NCBI GenBank assembly: GCA_963682175.1
Contig: OY821772.1
Span: forward strand, 52,040,925-52,104,924
Reading direction: 5' to 3'
Length of the DNA: 64,000 nucleotides
Source: Triglochin maritima
Taxonomy: Eukaryota; Streptophyta; Magnoliopsida; Alismatales; Juncaginaceae
Part shown: piece after piece, positions 1-11,592 of the stretch
How positions within the stretch are numbered: the stretch's first letter is position 1
Layout of the letters: each line of letters starts with the position of its first letter
Program-made: the position numbers and the translations under genes
The notes under the pieces: generated by a model
Told to the model about the DNA's origin: nothing
Database searches by the model: none
What the model saw: the letters and a program-made list of their open reading frames with translations, nothing else

Positions 1-74
1 TGACCTGGGATGACTGTGGTTTCTTCCCCGTAAGGGGTGCTCTAACCGTGCACTAATACAAGGGCACTCCTGGG

Positions 75-627
75 TAGGGGTGAAAACGGAGCGGATACGA
101 AGCGGATGTGCCAGTATCCGAATTCGTATCCGTTTTTTTTCTCGAATCCGAATCCGAATTCGAGCGAATGTTTGAGAAAGAGATCCGAATTCGTATCCGT
201 CGAATTCGGATCCGAATTCGAATAAATTCGTATCCGAATCAAGTTTAAAATCCATTTCGAATTAGGATATCCGAATTCGTTAAAAAATCCGAATATACTT
301 AAAAACATTTTTTGATTGATCTAAACAAGAATAAATTTCAAATTTTATTTTTTGCCTACATGAAAAAATATTAAATATAATATAAATAACATAATTTAAT
401 TCATATATATTGTATATATATATATATTTATTTATATGTGCATATAAAATACGAACCAGATATTATTCGAATCGGATGTACCAATATCCATATTCGCTTC
501 GTTTTTTTACGGATGTTTATATCCGAATACAAATTCGGTTACGGTTTTTTTTTTCTCGGATAATTTTTTTGATTTCCAATACGAAGTCGGTCGGATTGAC
601 GGATTTCGGACACAAAGTTTCACCCTA
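75..627. mobile_element. non-autonomous hAT-type MITE with ATCCGAATTCG arrays
   Basis: The left end TAGGGGTGAAAAC is matched by the inverted right end GTTTCACCCTA. An exact 8-bp direct repeat CTCCTGGG flanks the element (67-74 and 628-635), which is the target-site duplication length of hAT transposons. The interior is filled with copies of ATCCGAATTCG and its complement and contains no credible protein. Small ORFs inside it are repeat artefacts. Confidence 0.9.
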
Positions 628-2592
628 CTCCTGGGTAACAAATTATGATTTTTTTTCTCTTTCTTTCGAAGATATCTATTTGATAGAAATATACTACAAG
701 ACGATGATTAAAAATGAAAACTTGTATGATTTGTACTAATTTTACCAGATCAAATTGAGTTTTTCAAGTTTCGAGATTATTTTCCTTTTACATACAAAAC
801 CTTAGAAAAAGTAATTATTACCCCCCAAAGGTTACTTCATGTCTAGAATCTTTCTCCCCCTAATTTTTACTCCATTCGAAATGCACTCTAAAAGATTGTT
901 TTATTCGATGACTCGAGCATTACCACCTTGGATCATTTCAATATGTAATTTCCAAGGTTGTGATTAATTTGTAGGAAAGCTTGAACAAATTACACAAACT
1001 AGAATTTGAGATGAGTTATGCTTTTTAGGCTTATTGATTTATCTAGTTCCATGCATTTTACATGAAATGTGTCTTCCGGGTAGTGTTAAAAAATATAATA
1101 GTCATTTATTTACTTAATCACAATAATTTAAATTGTGTATACATAAGTTTGGAGAATTAATGTTATAGCAGTCATAGGAATCAAACTTTTTGGAAATTAA
1201 AATATCAAAACTTCCGTCCACTTCATATAAGTCATTGCGAAAAAGCCCCCTTGAAATCAAATAGAGCTTGGATTGGCATCTCATGGGTTAGAGACTTAGA
1301 GATTTACAGTTGTTAGAAGAAGGTTTCGGCCTGGGCCCGATAAGACGATGCTGGGCTTTCATGATCTGGGGGGCGGCCATATAATACTTTCCGTAATAAA
1401 ATAAAAACTTTCTTAACTCTACTCTCATACATAAGTAGATTTGCCAAAAGACATTTTGTATACCTTCAATCTTGGCATAAGGTTTTGTCTTGCTAAATCT
1501 AAAGCCTATAGTCCACCGATAAGTCACCACTAACTACTTCCAAATCTTAAGCATTTTAAATACTCGCTTATGGTAGATGGTGCCGTTAATATCGACGTTG
1601 TAAAATCCATATCTATACATTCTGTCGTAGAACTGTCAATTTTGGTTCGAGCTCGAAACTCGATTCAGACTTGAAACTTGACTTAAACTTGAAACTCGAC
1701 TCGTAAAACGTTTGATTTTGGTTTTAGCTTGAAAGTAAAAGATCTTAATGAAAATTTTAAAAAATATTTCAACTTGGTTCTATAAACAAATTCTCCAATT
1801 CAATTTGTACTTACTCGACTCCTTTACGCATGTAGTTTGTTCGACTGGACTATATCGTCAAAAAAGCAAAACAAACAATATTCCAGAAGCACCTAACCTC
1901 AGTCCTGATCGTGGTAGGTGATGGCACAGACAGACGCGTCTTACACATCTACTTGGACTTTGGTTCTAACCAGTCTCCAATAACAAATCCAAATAATTCC
2001 CGGCTTCGAGCTTTCGGTAAACAAATCCTCCCCTGCAGAGGTGGAGCGACTTACATGGCTGAGAGAAGTGCTCTTTTTTAATCATTTCCCTTTCCTGCTC
2101 AGCAACCACAAAAGGTGTTGGTGGTGTGGATACGAGTTTTCAAAGCATTAGGTGCTTAGACGAGGCCTGAGGGTCCCGGTTAGGAAGTCGAAGCACATGG
2201 AGACTTCCCGGAAAGGAGCAGTTGAAGTGGAAGTACCTAACGTGGGATGGAGCATCATGGTCTTTGATTCAAAATTGACCTCTTTCCTGAGAATATTTGC
2301 ATCTTTGGTCCCTATTTTATTCATTTATCCGCATAATTTTTCAGCTCAATCGAGAAACCTAAGGGAATTAATATTCGTCGTCTGACTTTTACTTAAATCG
2401 CACATCTCAATTATATTTTTGACTTTTACAATCCATTTAATACTGATTGTGCCTAGTCTTTTAAACTAAGACTTTTGTCTCAGTTTTTCTCACTCTACCA
2501 GTATCAACACCACGAAAATGTCTGACAAACGTCTGGATCCGGTGCAAAAAAAAAAATCTACTCCGGACGTCTAGCTAGGACGCCCACCCGTT

Positions 2593-2613
2593 GGGGGGGG
2601 GGGGGGGGGGGGG
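2593..2613 (+). repeat. G homopolymer (21 G)
   Basis: Twenty-one consecutive G residues. It could form G-quadruplex structures, and its exact length is a likely sequencing or assembly uncertainty. Confidence 0.9.
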
Positions 2614-2721
2614 CTTCCGCGAACGTCAAATTTTTATTTTATTTTAAACTTGAAATAAATGAGATATTTAACGATATTCGAGTGCACCGAGCGTCCGCTA
2701 GTTCCTTTTTTGACATCCGAG

Positions 2722-2882
2722 ACATTATTTTTGATGATTATGAGAGGAAGATGAATAGTGAATGGTAGTAGAAGAGTGAACTGAAGAGATATATAAGTAG
2801 AAATAAGAGAATGACAAAACGGTAATTGGCACGATCGATTTAAGTAATTTTCGAATCACGTTCAGCAATTCAGGAACCTAAC
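2722..2882 (+). repeat. dispersed repeat, partner at about 23358-23520
   Basis: From the CATTATTTTTGATGATTATGAGAGG stretch onward this segment matches 23358-23520 base by base with scattered differences (shared words include GAGAGGAAGATGAA, GAGAATGACAAAA and GATTTAAGTA). The partner lies inside the solo Gypsy LTR at 22692-29950, so this copy is probably an old LTR relic. Confidence 0.55.
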
Positions 2883-3382
2883 TGTAAACTATAATGGTTA
2901 CTGGATTTAATATTATACATAACGTATATACTTCAAACTTTATCAACCATCACCTAAGCATTTCAGTTTAATAAAAGTTTGTTACTTATGCCTCTTTACC
3001 ATTATCTTAGTGCACGTTAGTTTAGGGCCTAATTTTTTTGTGGTCTTATGAAATATAAACTTGTTATGCTTGTTGTATAATGTTGGTATTGCCAGAGAGG
3101 CAAGTCATGTAGTAATTTGAAGTTGTGTGACGACGTTAAATAATACCAAGTTTTAGAGGATATATATGTGATGAATGATTTTGTTACCTATATTGGGATT
3201 GGCATATCGACAATAATAGACATTTGTGGTATTAATAATTAAAATATAAAGGAATCAACACCAATATGAGTAAGTAGGAGGCCATATATGCGAAAATCCA
3301 CACTCCTTACCATTATTCTAAAGAAACTTTGCTTCTTATTAAAACAAACCCCGGCACGTCTACCTGCTCCACGCTCTTCCAC

Positions 3383-3392
3383 TATATATATA
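3383..3392 (+). promoter_or_regulatory. TATA box of phytocyanin gene 1
   Basis: A TATATATATA run about 50 bp upstream of the ATG at 3438, a normal plant core-promoter spacing with a short 5' UTR. Confidence 0.6.
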
Positions 3393-3437
3393 ATGGGCGG
3401 TCACTTTTGATAGCAGACATCTCAATTACCAGCAACA

Positions 3438-4764
3438 ATGGCAGTGGTGGGTGCTTTCGCTTTGGTTGTCGCTGTTCTTGTTGCTGCTCCGGTGCATGCC
3501 GCTGACCACTCCGTTGGTGGTAGCTCCGGTTGGACCACCACCGGAGATTACTCCACATGGGCTGCCGGCGAGACTTTTAAGGCCGGCGATACTCTCAGTA
3601 AGTGTTTTGCTTGATCTTCACTCCTGATTCCTAACTTTATAAGTATAAGTTGGAGCATGAGGTCAAATGAGCTTAGTACGAACCTTATATGCTTAAACAT
3701 ACACAAAACATTTGTTACGTATGAATGTATGATTCACACATTTAGTAAAATTGAACTAACTTAATGGTCCTATTGATCCTAGATTCGCAATGATAGATCT
3801 TATGAAATCTTTTGTGCCACAAGGTTAGAATCGACTAGCTTTAGATGGAACTATAAGTAGTTAACTAATCTTCAGGTCAGAGAACACCAGTCAGTGTTTT
3901 TCTTCTGATTGTTCTAATATTTAACTGTGGATATATAAGGAGGAAAGAAAGAATCGACATAATTGCTTAACATGTGCTTGAATAGTTTTCAATCTTTCTG
4001 AAACATACATCATATTTTATCTCCGATCTGCATATTCACGGATCAACCGAAAACAATATTTCAGATTGTGGAGCCTTTATATCTATTTTGGTGGTACATA
4101 AAGAGCTTACAATGATACTTTTTTTTTCTTTTTTGGAAAATCTTCAATTTTAACTATAACAGCTAATGAGCTAAACTAAAGAATAGGAGTAAGAAGCATA
4201 TATTAAGCATAGAGAAATTAAATACCTGAAGATATTTATAAGATCAAGGTATATACTAATGTATAGATCTAGATCTAAAGCAAACAGAGTTGTACATTTA
4301 ATTAATTAATTAATCTAAAAAACAGAGGTATGTACTTTTTTTGTACAGGTATTATTAACGATTTTTTTAAAACTGAAACAGGCTTCAAATACGACTCGCT
4401 CCACTCGGTGGTACAAGTGAGCAAGGCCGACTACGAGAGCTGCAGCTCCAGCAACGCCATCAAGACCGACAGCAGCGGGACCACCAAGATCACGCTCGAC
4501 AAGCCCTCTACAACCTACTACTTCATCTGCGGCACTCCCGGCCACTGCACCGGAGGCATGAAGGTCTCCGTCACCACCGGCAAAGGCTCCGGAGGGTCAG
4601 ACACCCCTGCCGCAGGTGCTGGTTCAACACCCGCTGCGGGTGCAGGTGCTGGTTCCACCCCGACCGGTGCTGGTGCCAAACCCAGCGGTTCCGCCGGATT
4701 CACGGTGTCTGGGTCGGGTGCGTTGGTGGTGGTCATGGGGGTCGTGGGGTTGGTGTGGGGCTAG
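3438..4764 (+). CDS. phytocyanin, uclacyanin-like blue copper protein (two exons, 180 aa)
   Basis: Predicted secreted type-1 copper protein of the cell surface. Exon 1 is 3438-3597 (donor GTAAGT) and exon 2 is 4382-4764 (acceptor CAG). The 784-bp intron is phase 1 after residue 53, the conserved phytocyanin position. Residues 1-22 form a signal peptide. Residues 23 to about 118 are the plastocyanin-like domain, with the full ligand set His61, Cys103, His108 and axial Met113, and a disulfide pair Cys74-Cys109. The Met ligand and anchored tail point to a uclacyanin rather than a stellacyanin. Residues of about 120-160 are an Ala/Gly/Ser/Thr/Pro tail with AGP-like modules, followed by a hydrophobic C-terminus typical of a GPI signal. 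The exons are GC-rich and the intron AT-rich. Electron-transfer or redox role is known for the family; the physiological role here is unknown. A paralogue lies 3 kb downstream. Confidence 0.93.
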
Positions 4765-5199
4765 GGAAGAGTCAGTGCTTGTGTGTGGAATGGTTGGTTG
4801 GTTGATTTAGACTTTAGACTCATCCGGCCGGGATTTGGTTTGTTGGTTAATCAGTGATGTTTTGGAGATTTGGATTCTGTTAATTGTTGATGCTAATAAT
4901 GTAGTAGTGAACCAGTGATTTGATGGATGATTTGTTGTTTGCTTGTTTTCGACTTCTTACTGCATCTTCGATTACCACTAACAACCATCATTTGCAAGTC
5001 TAATTAGATATTTATGCTGACACCTGAGAGTGGGGTTAGCAAATAGCATCACAAGACCACTAAGACAATGCTTGGTCACGTGACGACGTCTAACACAAAT
5101 GGAACTACTTTTTGATCCCTTACCCAATACAATCTCTACATGTGTTCCCGTAACATAAATATCAATTATTTAAAAACATTCGTAACCTAAGAGCATCCG

Positions 5200-5503
5200 T
5201 AGGGCTGTGCATCCGGACCGGACCGGATTTTTATCCGGGGTCCACCGAAGACCGGACCGGACCGGATGTCCACGGACCGAAGACCGGACCGGACCGGACC
5301 GAATCGGTCCGGTCCGGTCAAAAACCGAATTTTTACATTTAAAAAAAAATTGGACCGGTCCGGACCGGACCGGAAATTTTAAAATTTACCGGACCGAAAC
5401 CCGGACCGGACCGGATTTTTTCGAAATTTTCCGGACAGAACCCGGACCGACCGGTCCGGTCCGGTCCGGTTGACCGGGTCAACCCGGGTTTTGCTCTCCC
5501 CTA
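5200..5503. mobile_element. hAT-like MITE with CCGGACCGG arrays
   Basis: The left end TAGGGCTGTGCA and the inverted right end TGCTCTCCCCTA resemble the termini of the elements at 75 and 42608. The interior is almost wholly CCGGACCGGACC and its complement GGTCCGGTCC. Flanking octamers do not match (AGCATCCG against CCTTAACG), so the TSD is lost or the ends are slightly misplaced. Confidence 0.65.
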
Positions 5504-6047
5504 CCTTAACGCTTAAAAACTCAGGTCATCCCAAGATCATCCCAGGGTCGTGAGTTAAAAAATATTTTTTTGGGTGAAAAACTTCGGTCGTAGATGATCG
5601 GGTCGTCGACCCGGTCGTTTGAACGACAGGGTCGACGACCCGGTCATCAAATATTTTATTGTTTTTTGATTTTTTGATTTTTTTGTTTTTGTTTTGATTT
5701 TTTTAATTTTTTGTTTGAGTTTTTTTAAATTTTTTTTCCGAAAATACGTTTTATAATTGTTTTGATTTTTTAGAATTTGTTTTTATATTTTTTAAATTTT
5801 TATCAAAATGGACCCCGAAATGATGTGGAGGAGAGAGATAGGTTGTTGTGGGTTGTATTGAGTTGTTGTTAAGAGATGAATAGTGTAGGAAATAGAAGAA
5901 GGTGAGTTGAGGAAAGAGAAAGCTGATGTGGAAGAGAGAAAAAACTGATTTTGAAGAGAGAAGAAACTGATGACCGGATCGTCTAGGTCATGGTTAGTGA
6001 TGGTCTAAACTGTCATTCTTAACAACTATCATTCTTAAGCGTTGCCG
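5504..6047. mobile_element. MITE-like element with a GC hairpin
   Basis: The left side contains AACGCTTAAAAAC and the right side ends with the inverse TTCTTAAGCGTT near 6047. Perfect 13-bp arms GGGTCGTCGACCC and GGGTCGACGACCC bracket a short second stem at 5600-5642. The body is AT-rich with T tracts and has no coding capacity. The hAT-like element at 5200-5503 appears to be inserted at or near its left end. Confidence 0.45.
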
Positions 6048-7640
6048 GCCTTGCGTCACTACCATTGCCAAACGTCATATCCGCCCCCTTTAAATCCTTC
6101 CTAACCACTATCTTTCCATGCACTCACACGACCTCCGGCGAGTCCCAGGACATCAGGGACCGCTCCATTCAAGTGTTTCTATGGGGTTTATGAGAGGATC
6201 GACGAGTTCGTGGGCGATAGGAATTAAGAGGGATGTCGATGAAGATTTCTCGACCTATTTAGGTTTGCTGTTTTTTAACATTTTTGGCATCAACCAAAAG
6301 CCAACTCTTAGACATACGTACTCTGTCAGATTCATATATGAAGATACTATACTTTTTTAGTCTAGGAATCGCTTAGCCGTTTATGACTATAAACCTGGAT
6401 TTTTGGACGTTCGATATGCATGCAATTTTTGTAGCCAACATTTGGACTCGGTTTGTATTTTCAAAAGCAATAAATTAAATGTATTGTTTCTTTTTACTTC
6501 ATTTTATAATTTATATCCTTCTACAAATTTCTTATACGAGAGCTTTTAATAGCTGATGTATTAAGATATTTTGTTATTCCATATCTATTTTTAACTAGCT
6601 AGTATAGGCTGAAGATTTTTGGGAACTACGTACTTTATTCCATACCTAATAAATGCTGATATATTGTGAAATCCATTATTTTGTTGAAGATTTAACAGCA
6701 AGAGTCTTATATTAATTATTCTTGCTATTATTATTTCAGTCGTGGCATACATTCCAAATCCACACTGAATTTCAAACAAAAGTAAAATAATTTTATTGTA
6801 AGCAACTATGAGTGCTTAATTGTAAGCAGATACTACCATCACATTTTTCTTTTGTGACTATTCTATTGCTTAATTGTAACTATGTTTTGATATTTGGTAA
6901 TAATACAGAGTAATACTTTTTGGTCGAAATTTTTACTCCACTCAACTAGTTTACAGTTGTAATTGTAATGACAGTGGTCAACATCACGATCTCTGATTGA
7001 AGTCTATCAGAAATGAGAGAAGGAGATGGCATGAAGTCAATTTTAATTACTAACCGTGATAACAATGACAAGGAGAAGAGAAGTGTAGCATAAAGAAGGT
7101 TAAAGAGGAGACGATGGTTTAGTTGGTTAATCTAAATCGTCTATATTACATGAATTTAACATGTGGCAAACATATTTATCAAAACAAGTTTCTAATTAAT
7201 CTCAACGTGAAATTATGACAATATAGATTAAATGTACTTAAGACGACGATCAATACTAGTTCATTTTAATTATTTGATTATGGCATCTCAAAAAACAGGT
7301 ATTAGCTAAATATTATGAAACAATAAGTACATACATCTTGCTTGAGGCTTGAGAATTGAGTATTTAATTAGACTAGTTGCATATTTTGCTGGTATAGATT
7401 TCGAAAAAATAAAAAAAATTGTAATTTAAAAGCACAAGCACTATTAGCTATATGAAACATGGCTTCAGCAGGAGCAGCTAAACCACCAACCGAACCTTGC
7501 GTCCCTAGACACTGCCCGGCATCACCTGTCATTACCGACCACAAACCACCAACAAATGATATTAATTAAAATAGAATAACATAAGGTACATTCAAGGTCA
7601 AGATGAAGCCCAAAGGAGTTAGGTTAGCTACTTCTATAAC
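6048..7640. other. intergenic region, no gene seen
   Basis: AT-rich spacer between the two phytocyanin genes. An 80-codon reading frame at 6118-6360 has no recognisable domain, and nothing else is supported. Confidence 0.55.
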
Positions 7641-7647
7641 AGGTATA

Positions 7648-7655
7648 TCTATAAG
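7648..7655 (+). promoter_or_regulatory. candidate TATA box of phytocyanin gene 2
   Basis: TCTATAAG about 50 bp upstream of the ATG at 7703, the same spacing as in the paralogue. Confidence 0.45.
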
Positions 7656-7702
7656 ATTTTGGTATCTCCCAGAGTTTGAATCTCTCAATTAAGCAAGCAT
7701 CC

Positions 7703-8842
7703 ATGGCCATGCCTCTTGTGTTGTGGGCTTTGACAGCTCTGGCGTTCGCAACCACGTCGTCGGCCACCGTCTACACGGTGGGTGACTCTGCAGGTTGGGA
7801 CATCAGCGCCGATCTGTACATTTGGAAACGGGGCAAGAGTTTCTACGTCGGTGACGCCTTACGTAAGTGATTTCGTTTTGGTAATGGAATTGGAGAGCTG
7901 GTGTTTTGTAAGTTTTATAGAGATCTTCTCTGTTTGGAGTTTTAGAGAATGATTTCATGTTGTGTAAATATGTTTAAAAAGACTAGAATTGACACCACTT
8001 ATCTTGACAGTCATCGAGTGTGCCTTTTGATTTAGCTTCTATTGAATTTAGATGAAATCATTATGCATGACGATTTTTCTTAATTTTCCTAGGGAAATAA
8101 GGTACCAGTAGGTCAACGGTCCACCCTCACAACCTTTTGCAAAAATAAAAGAAACAATAAGACGAGCCAGTCCATGAGCCAGCTTATGACCAGAAATGGT
8201 CCAGTCCAATAGTCTCTCCGTATGTGTGTCAGCCCAATAGGCCCAATGAGCCCTAACGGTTATATTAGATTTTCAGTTCTTATGAGTTATGGCTTAGCCA
8301 ATAATTAGTTGTAAATATGTAATAATCTGACCGATTAGATGAGAGAGGGGAGATTTATTTATATGTGATTATTATAGTTGCAGTAGAAATTATCGTACAA
8401 ATCCTATGTTAATTATCAGAGGTATTCCTCTTATGTAATAAAACTTATACTTAATTTGTACATGTTTGGTGTAGTGTTCCAGTATAACACATACAACAAC
8501 TTGTACGAGTCCAAGAAAGAAGGCTACGACACCTGTTCCACGGCCAACGCCGTCAAACTAAGCGACGCAACCGGGAACACTACCGTTCCGCTGACCTCCC
8601 CCGGACACAGGTACTTCATGTCCGGGGTGTTGTCTAGCTGCCTGGGAGGCATGAAGCTCGACGTGAACGTCCAACCACGTCCGGGGAGCGCACCTATCGG
8701 TGCACCTCTTGGGGCGCCGGTGACTCCTTTTTCAAGGAATGGTGGTTTCACTTCTTTGGGTTCTTGTGATAGGACAAGTTCATTGCTTGTGGCTTGGACG
8801 TGGTCGGTTGTCTTGGTTTTGTTGTGGATGGTTGTTGTCTGA
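7703..8842 (+). CDS. early nodulin-like (copper-less) phytocyanin (two exons, 175 aa)
   Basis: Exon 1 is 7703-7862 (donor GTAAGT) and exon 2 is 8475-8842 (acceptor GTAG), joined in phase 1 after residue 53 exactly as in the paralogue at 3438. The start is the ATG in a CCATGG context at 7703. A signal peptide spans residues 1 to about 21, followed by a phytocyanin domain beginning TVYTVGDSAGW. Aligned residue by residue with the paralogue, the ligands are Asn61 (His), Ser103 (Cys), Ser108 (His) and Met113 (retained). Both disulfide cysteines, Cys74 and Cys109, are kept. This is the hallmark of early-nodulin-like proteins, which fold like cupredoxins but should not bind type-1 copper and are usually GPI-anchored. 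A short Pro/Gly/Ala tail and a hydrophobic C-terminus follow. An alternative acceptor CCAG four codons downstream would create a stop, so GTAG is preferred. The biological role is unknown. Confidence 0.88.
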
Positions 8843-8872
8843 TTTGGGACTGTTAATACTTTTAGTGAAGAC

Positions 8873-8896
8873 GTTGTTGTTGTTGTTGTTGTTGTT
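8873..8896 (+). repeat. (GTT)8 microsatellite
   Basis: Eight GTT units in the 3' flank of the early-nodulin-like gene, probably in its 3' UTR. Confidence 0.85.
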
Positions 8897-9654
8897 CACT
8901 TTCTGATTGAGTTGTGTGCTTTGCTATCAAATCTTATAAGTTGCTTAATTTTTGATTACGGGATGAAAAGAGATTGAACTGTGACGAATGAATTGGTTCG
9001 GTGTAAAACTGTTGAGCAATTTCAATATAGAAATTTGACCATTTAGAATTTTAGATCACTTTACCCGCCAACCTGTTTTTTGTTTTCAACCGACACCAAC
9101 TAAAACCCACCAACACAACATCTCCTAACACAACATAATTTAGTAATTATAAAGATGTAATACAGACCAATTCACACTTCCCGCCAATCTTTAAAACAAA
9201 ATGCCATTTCTACCGGTCCACTATTAACACGTACGCATAAGGCATAACGACCGGCTTTTTTGTTTTTTCGCAAAACCATTTCTTTATGTGCACAATCAAT
9301 CTCGTGTCATGTTCCAAATTACCATCCAATCAATTGGCATGTGTAATAACATTTCAAACAGGAAAATAAAAAAACAGTATCGATATTAACAGACACAATC
9401 GATCGAGAAGCTTCTAATTCACATACATATCCCTCCTAAACCAAAACATGAAAACAAGAAATTCGTAGGACAATATCAAAGACAAATTACATGTATAACC
9501 TTCTCGATTAATAAACTAACTTAAGCAAGCCTTTGTAAACATAGTACATGTTTCATCCAAACAAACCAACTTCGATCCCACCTATAAATCAAAGCTCTTC
9601 TCATCCCTGGAAAGGACACCACCATGCATGTTACTACTGCCCAGTCGACTGTTC

Positions 9655-10989
9655 TTACAGGAGCAAAACAGCACATCCGACCACCGCAAGAAACCGAAAT
9701 ACGGTCACCTGTGCTCGAACTCCTCCATTGCCATGTGGACTCGGTGGAGGCGTTTCAGAGCACGGGGGCTCCATGACCGTCGGAGGCCTGTTTAAAGGTG
9801 ATAGTGGAGTGGGAGATTCTGTTTCTGGGGTTGGAGGAGGAGTGGGTAAAATAGGTGCAGGTGTTTCAGCCGGTGGAGCGTTTGCTGGAGTTGGTGTTAC
9901 GGCAGCAGCAGGTGCAGGTGTTACAGTCGGTGGAATGTTGCTAGCCGGTGCAGGGGGCTGGCTTGGAGGAGGGACCGAGGGTGGTGTCGCCTCTGGGGGT
10001 GGTGTTGAAGGAGATGGAGAGGGGACTTGTGGATTAGTAGGCGCCGGAGACGGACTTGGAGTAATCGCTGGAGGAGGAGGCGTAGGGACTATGGGAGGTC
10101 CTGCCGGAGAAGGACTGGGAGTGACCGATGGGGGTGTTGCGGTCGGTGGCGTCGAGACTACAGGAGGTCTGGCCGGTGATGGTGTGGGAGTAACCGATGG
10201 GGGCGTTGCAGTTGGTGGAGCGATGGGTGGTTGGGGCGGCATGACATTCGTCGGAGGTGCGGCTGGTGGTGAAGTCGTGGGGACCGGTGGAAAAATGGCC
10301 GACGGTGGAGGTGTTGCTGTTGGTAGAGTGACAGGGGGTGGTGGCATGACATTCGTCGGAGGTACTGCCGGAGGAATGGTAGGAGCGGAATCGGATGGCA
10401 GTGAAGCGGCTGGAGGTTGTGAAGGATAATTGGCCGGAGACGGGCTCGAAGCATGAGGCGATGGTGCTTCGGCCGGCGTATCGGCATGTGATGGTGGTGT
10501 GACGGTTGGTGGAGGCATTGACGGAGATGGAGTGGGAACTTGAGTAGGAATTGCAGTTGGTGGTGTTGGGGGAGGAGTAGAGGGCGGTGTCACCGGAGAC
10601 GGACTAGAAGCAACTGACGAAGGTGAATCTGCCGGTGGAGTGACATGTGATGGCGGCGTGGCGGCTGGGGTTGTCATCGGAGGCGAAGCGGGAGTATCTG
10701 GTAAAGGAGTAATTGACGCGTGTTGTGGCGCGATATGTGATGGCGGCGTGGCAGTTGGTGGCAATATGCTTGGCGGAGGACTGGTGAGAATTGGAGGATA
10801 CGACCCTCTCGGAGCATCGTAGGTGGGGGATGGGGATGGTGCAAGCGTCATTGTAGGTTGTGGTGTCGTTGTGTAAGTCGGAGTTGCCACCGGAGGCGAT
10901 ATTGGACTTTGCGATGGTTTATTGTAGGCGGCGGTGGTGGCGACAAACATAAGGGAGAATGCCATGACGAGACGATTGAATGTGGCCAT
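9655..10989 (-). CDS. proline-rich arabinogalactan-type protein (444 aa, single exon)
   Basis: An intact intronless frame starting at the ATG at 10989. Residues 1 to about 21 are a signal peptide ending FVATTAA. Residues of about 25-410 are almost entirely Pro, Ala, Ser and Thr, with many SPSP, TPPS, PPTATPPS and TPAP modules of the type hydroxylated and O-glycosylated in arabinogalactan proteins and extensin-like hybrids. No Tyr-rich extensin cross-link motifs recur. The last 20 residues are hydrophobic after a small-residue stretch, consistent with a GPI-anchor signal. It is expected at the plasma membrane outer face or in the cell wall. The repeats are imperfect, so this is not simple microsatellite coding. 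The antisense frames are long Gly-rich shadows. A multi-domain fusion is excluded because no other domain is visible. The exact function is unknown. Confidence 0.85.
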   Translation of the reverse strand: MATFNRLVMAFSLMFVATTAAYNKPSQSPISPPVATPTYTTTPQPTMTLAPSPSPTYDAPRGSYPPILTSPPPSILPPTATPPSHIAPQHASITPLPDTPASPPMTTPAATPPSHVTPPADSPSSVASSPSPVTPPSTPPPTPPTAIPTQVPTPSPSMPPPTVTPPSHADTPAEAPSPHASSPSPANYPSQPPAASLPSDSAPTIPPAVPPTNVMPPPPVTLPTATPPPSAIFPPVPTTSPPAAPPTNVMPPQPPIAPPTATPPSVTPTPSPARPPVVSTPPTATPPSVTPSPSPAGPPIVPTPPPPAITPSPSPAPTNPQVPSPSPSTPPPEATPPSVPPPSQPPAPASNIPPTVTPAPAAAVTPTPANAPPAETPAPILPTPPPTPETESPTPLSPLNRPPTVMEPPCSETPPPSPHGNGGVRAQVTVFRFLAVVGCAVLLL

Positions 10990-11205
10990 GGTTGTTTCCG
11001 TTCACTCCCTCGATCTTCTTTTGTCTTTGGTTTCCTTTGTTGTGTTTAATTCTTTCTTGGAATAGAGTGGGGGGAAGTTGGTTGGTGCACAGATATGGCA
11101 AACAAAGAGTGTGTGGGGGTTAGGAAACAGATGCATGTCAATGGATGGGATATGTAAATTTGGCGGTGAAAGGGTGTGGTGTGCAGATACACCCGTTCAA
11201 ATAGC

Positions 11206-11392
11206 ACATTTGCCTTACTTTTGATGTTGGAATATTAGCGTAATGATAATACTTCGTATGTTAAATATTAAAAAAACAAAACGAAATAAAGATCTATATG
11301 ACTCCCGAAAAAATTCATCAATCCGTACTACATTTTAATTTTGTCTTAACGATGTAAATGCTATCTACGCCGCCTTACATTTTAATTTTATG
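11206..11392. repeat. dispersed repeat, partner at 48866-49046
   Basis: The stretch from TTTGCCTTA through GACTCCCGAAAAAATTCATC to the CTTAACGATGTAAATGCTATC region recurs near 48866-49046 in the same orientation with scattered substitutions. It contains no ORF of note. It lies just downstream of the OPT 3' exon and, in the second copy, at the broken 5' edge of the PPR pseudogene. Confidence 0.75.
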
Positions 11393-11592
11393 TCTAAACG
11401 ATGTCAGTTCCCACGGTCTCACACCTATCAGAACGTGCACAAGTATAGTAGGACTATATATATTAGATGATTCTTGCTGTCTTGCACATGTACATATACA
11501 ATTAAGCAAATTAATCAACATGTACAACACAATATCAAACTTGAAGTACGAATTACGAGTCCATTCGTGCTTAATACAAAACGTAAATCTAG

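Larger units (their letters stand above)
628..3382. other. intergenic region without a supported gene
   Basis: AT-rich DNA. Short reading frames at 1288-1530 and 2152-2385 show no recognisable domain or codon bias. A stretch around 1640-1720 is a degenerate repeat of CTTGAAACTCGACT-like units. A 21-base G homopolymer lies at 2593-2613, and a dispersed repeat shared with position 23358 begins near 2722. Confidence 0.6.

Noticed and set aside
2152..2385. 77-codon plus-strand frame
   Set aside because: No homology recognised, no promoter or codon signal, and situated in an AT-rich spacer.
5207..5473. Frame with repeated Asp-Arg-Thr-Gly
   Set aside because: Translation of CCGGACCGG repeats in a hAT-like MITE.
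9548..10429. A 293-codon Gly/Val-rich plus-strand frame
   Set aside because: It is the antisense shadow of the Pro/Ala/Ser/Thr-rich AGP gene, whose minus-strand frame has a signal peptide and GPI-type end.
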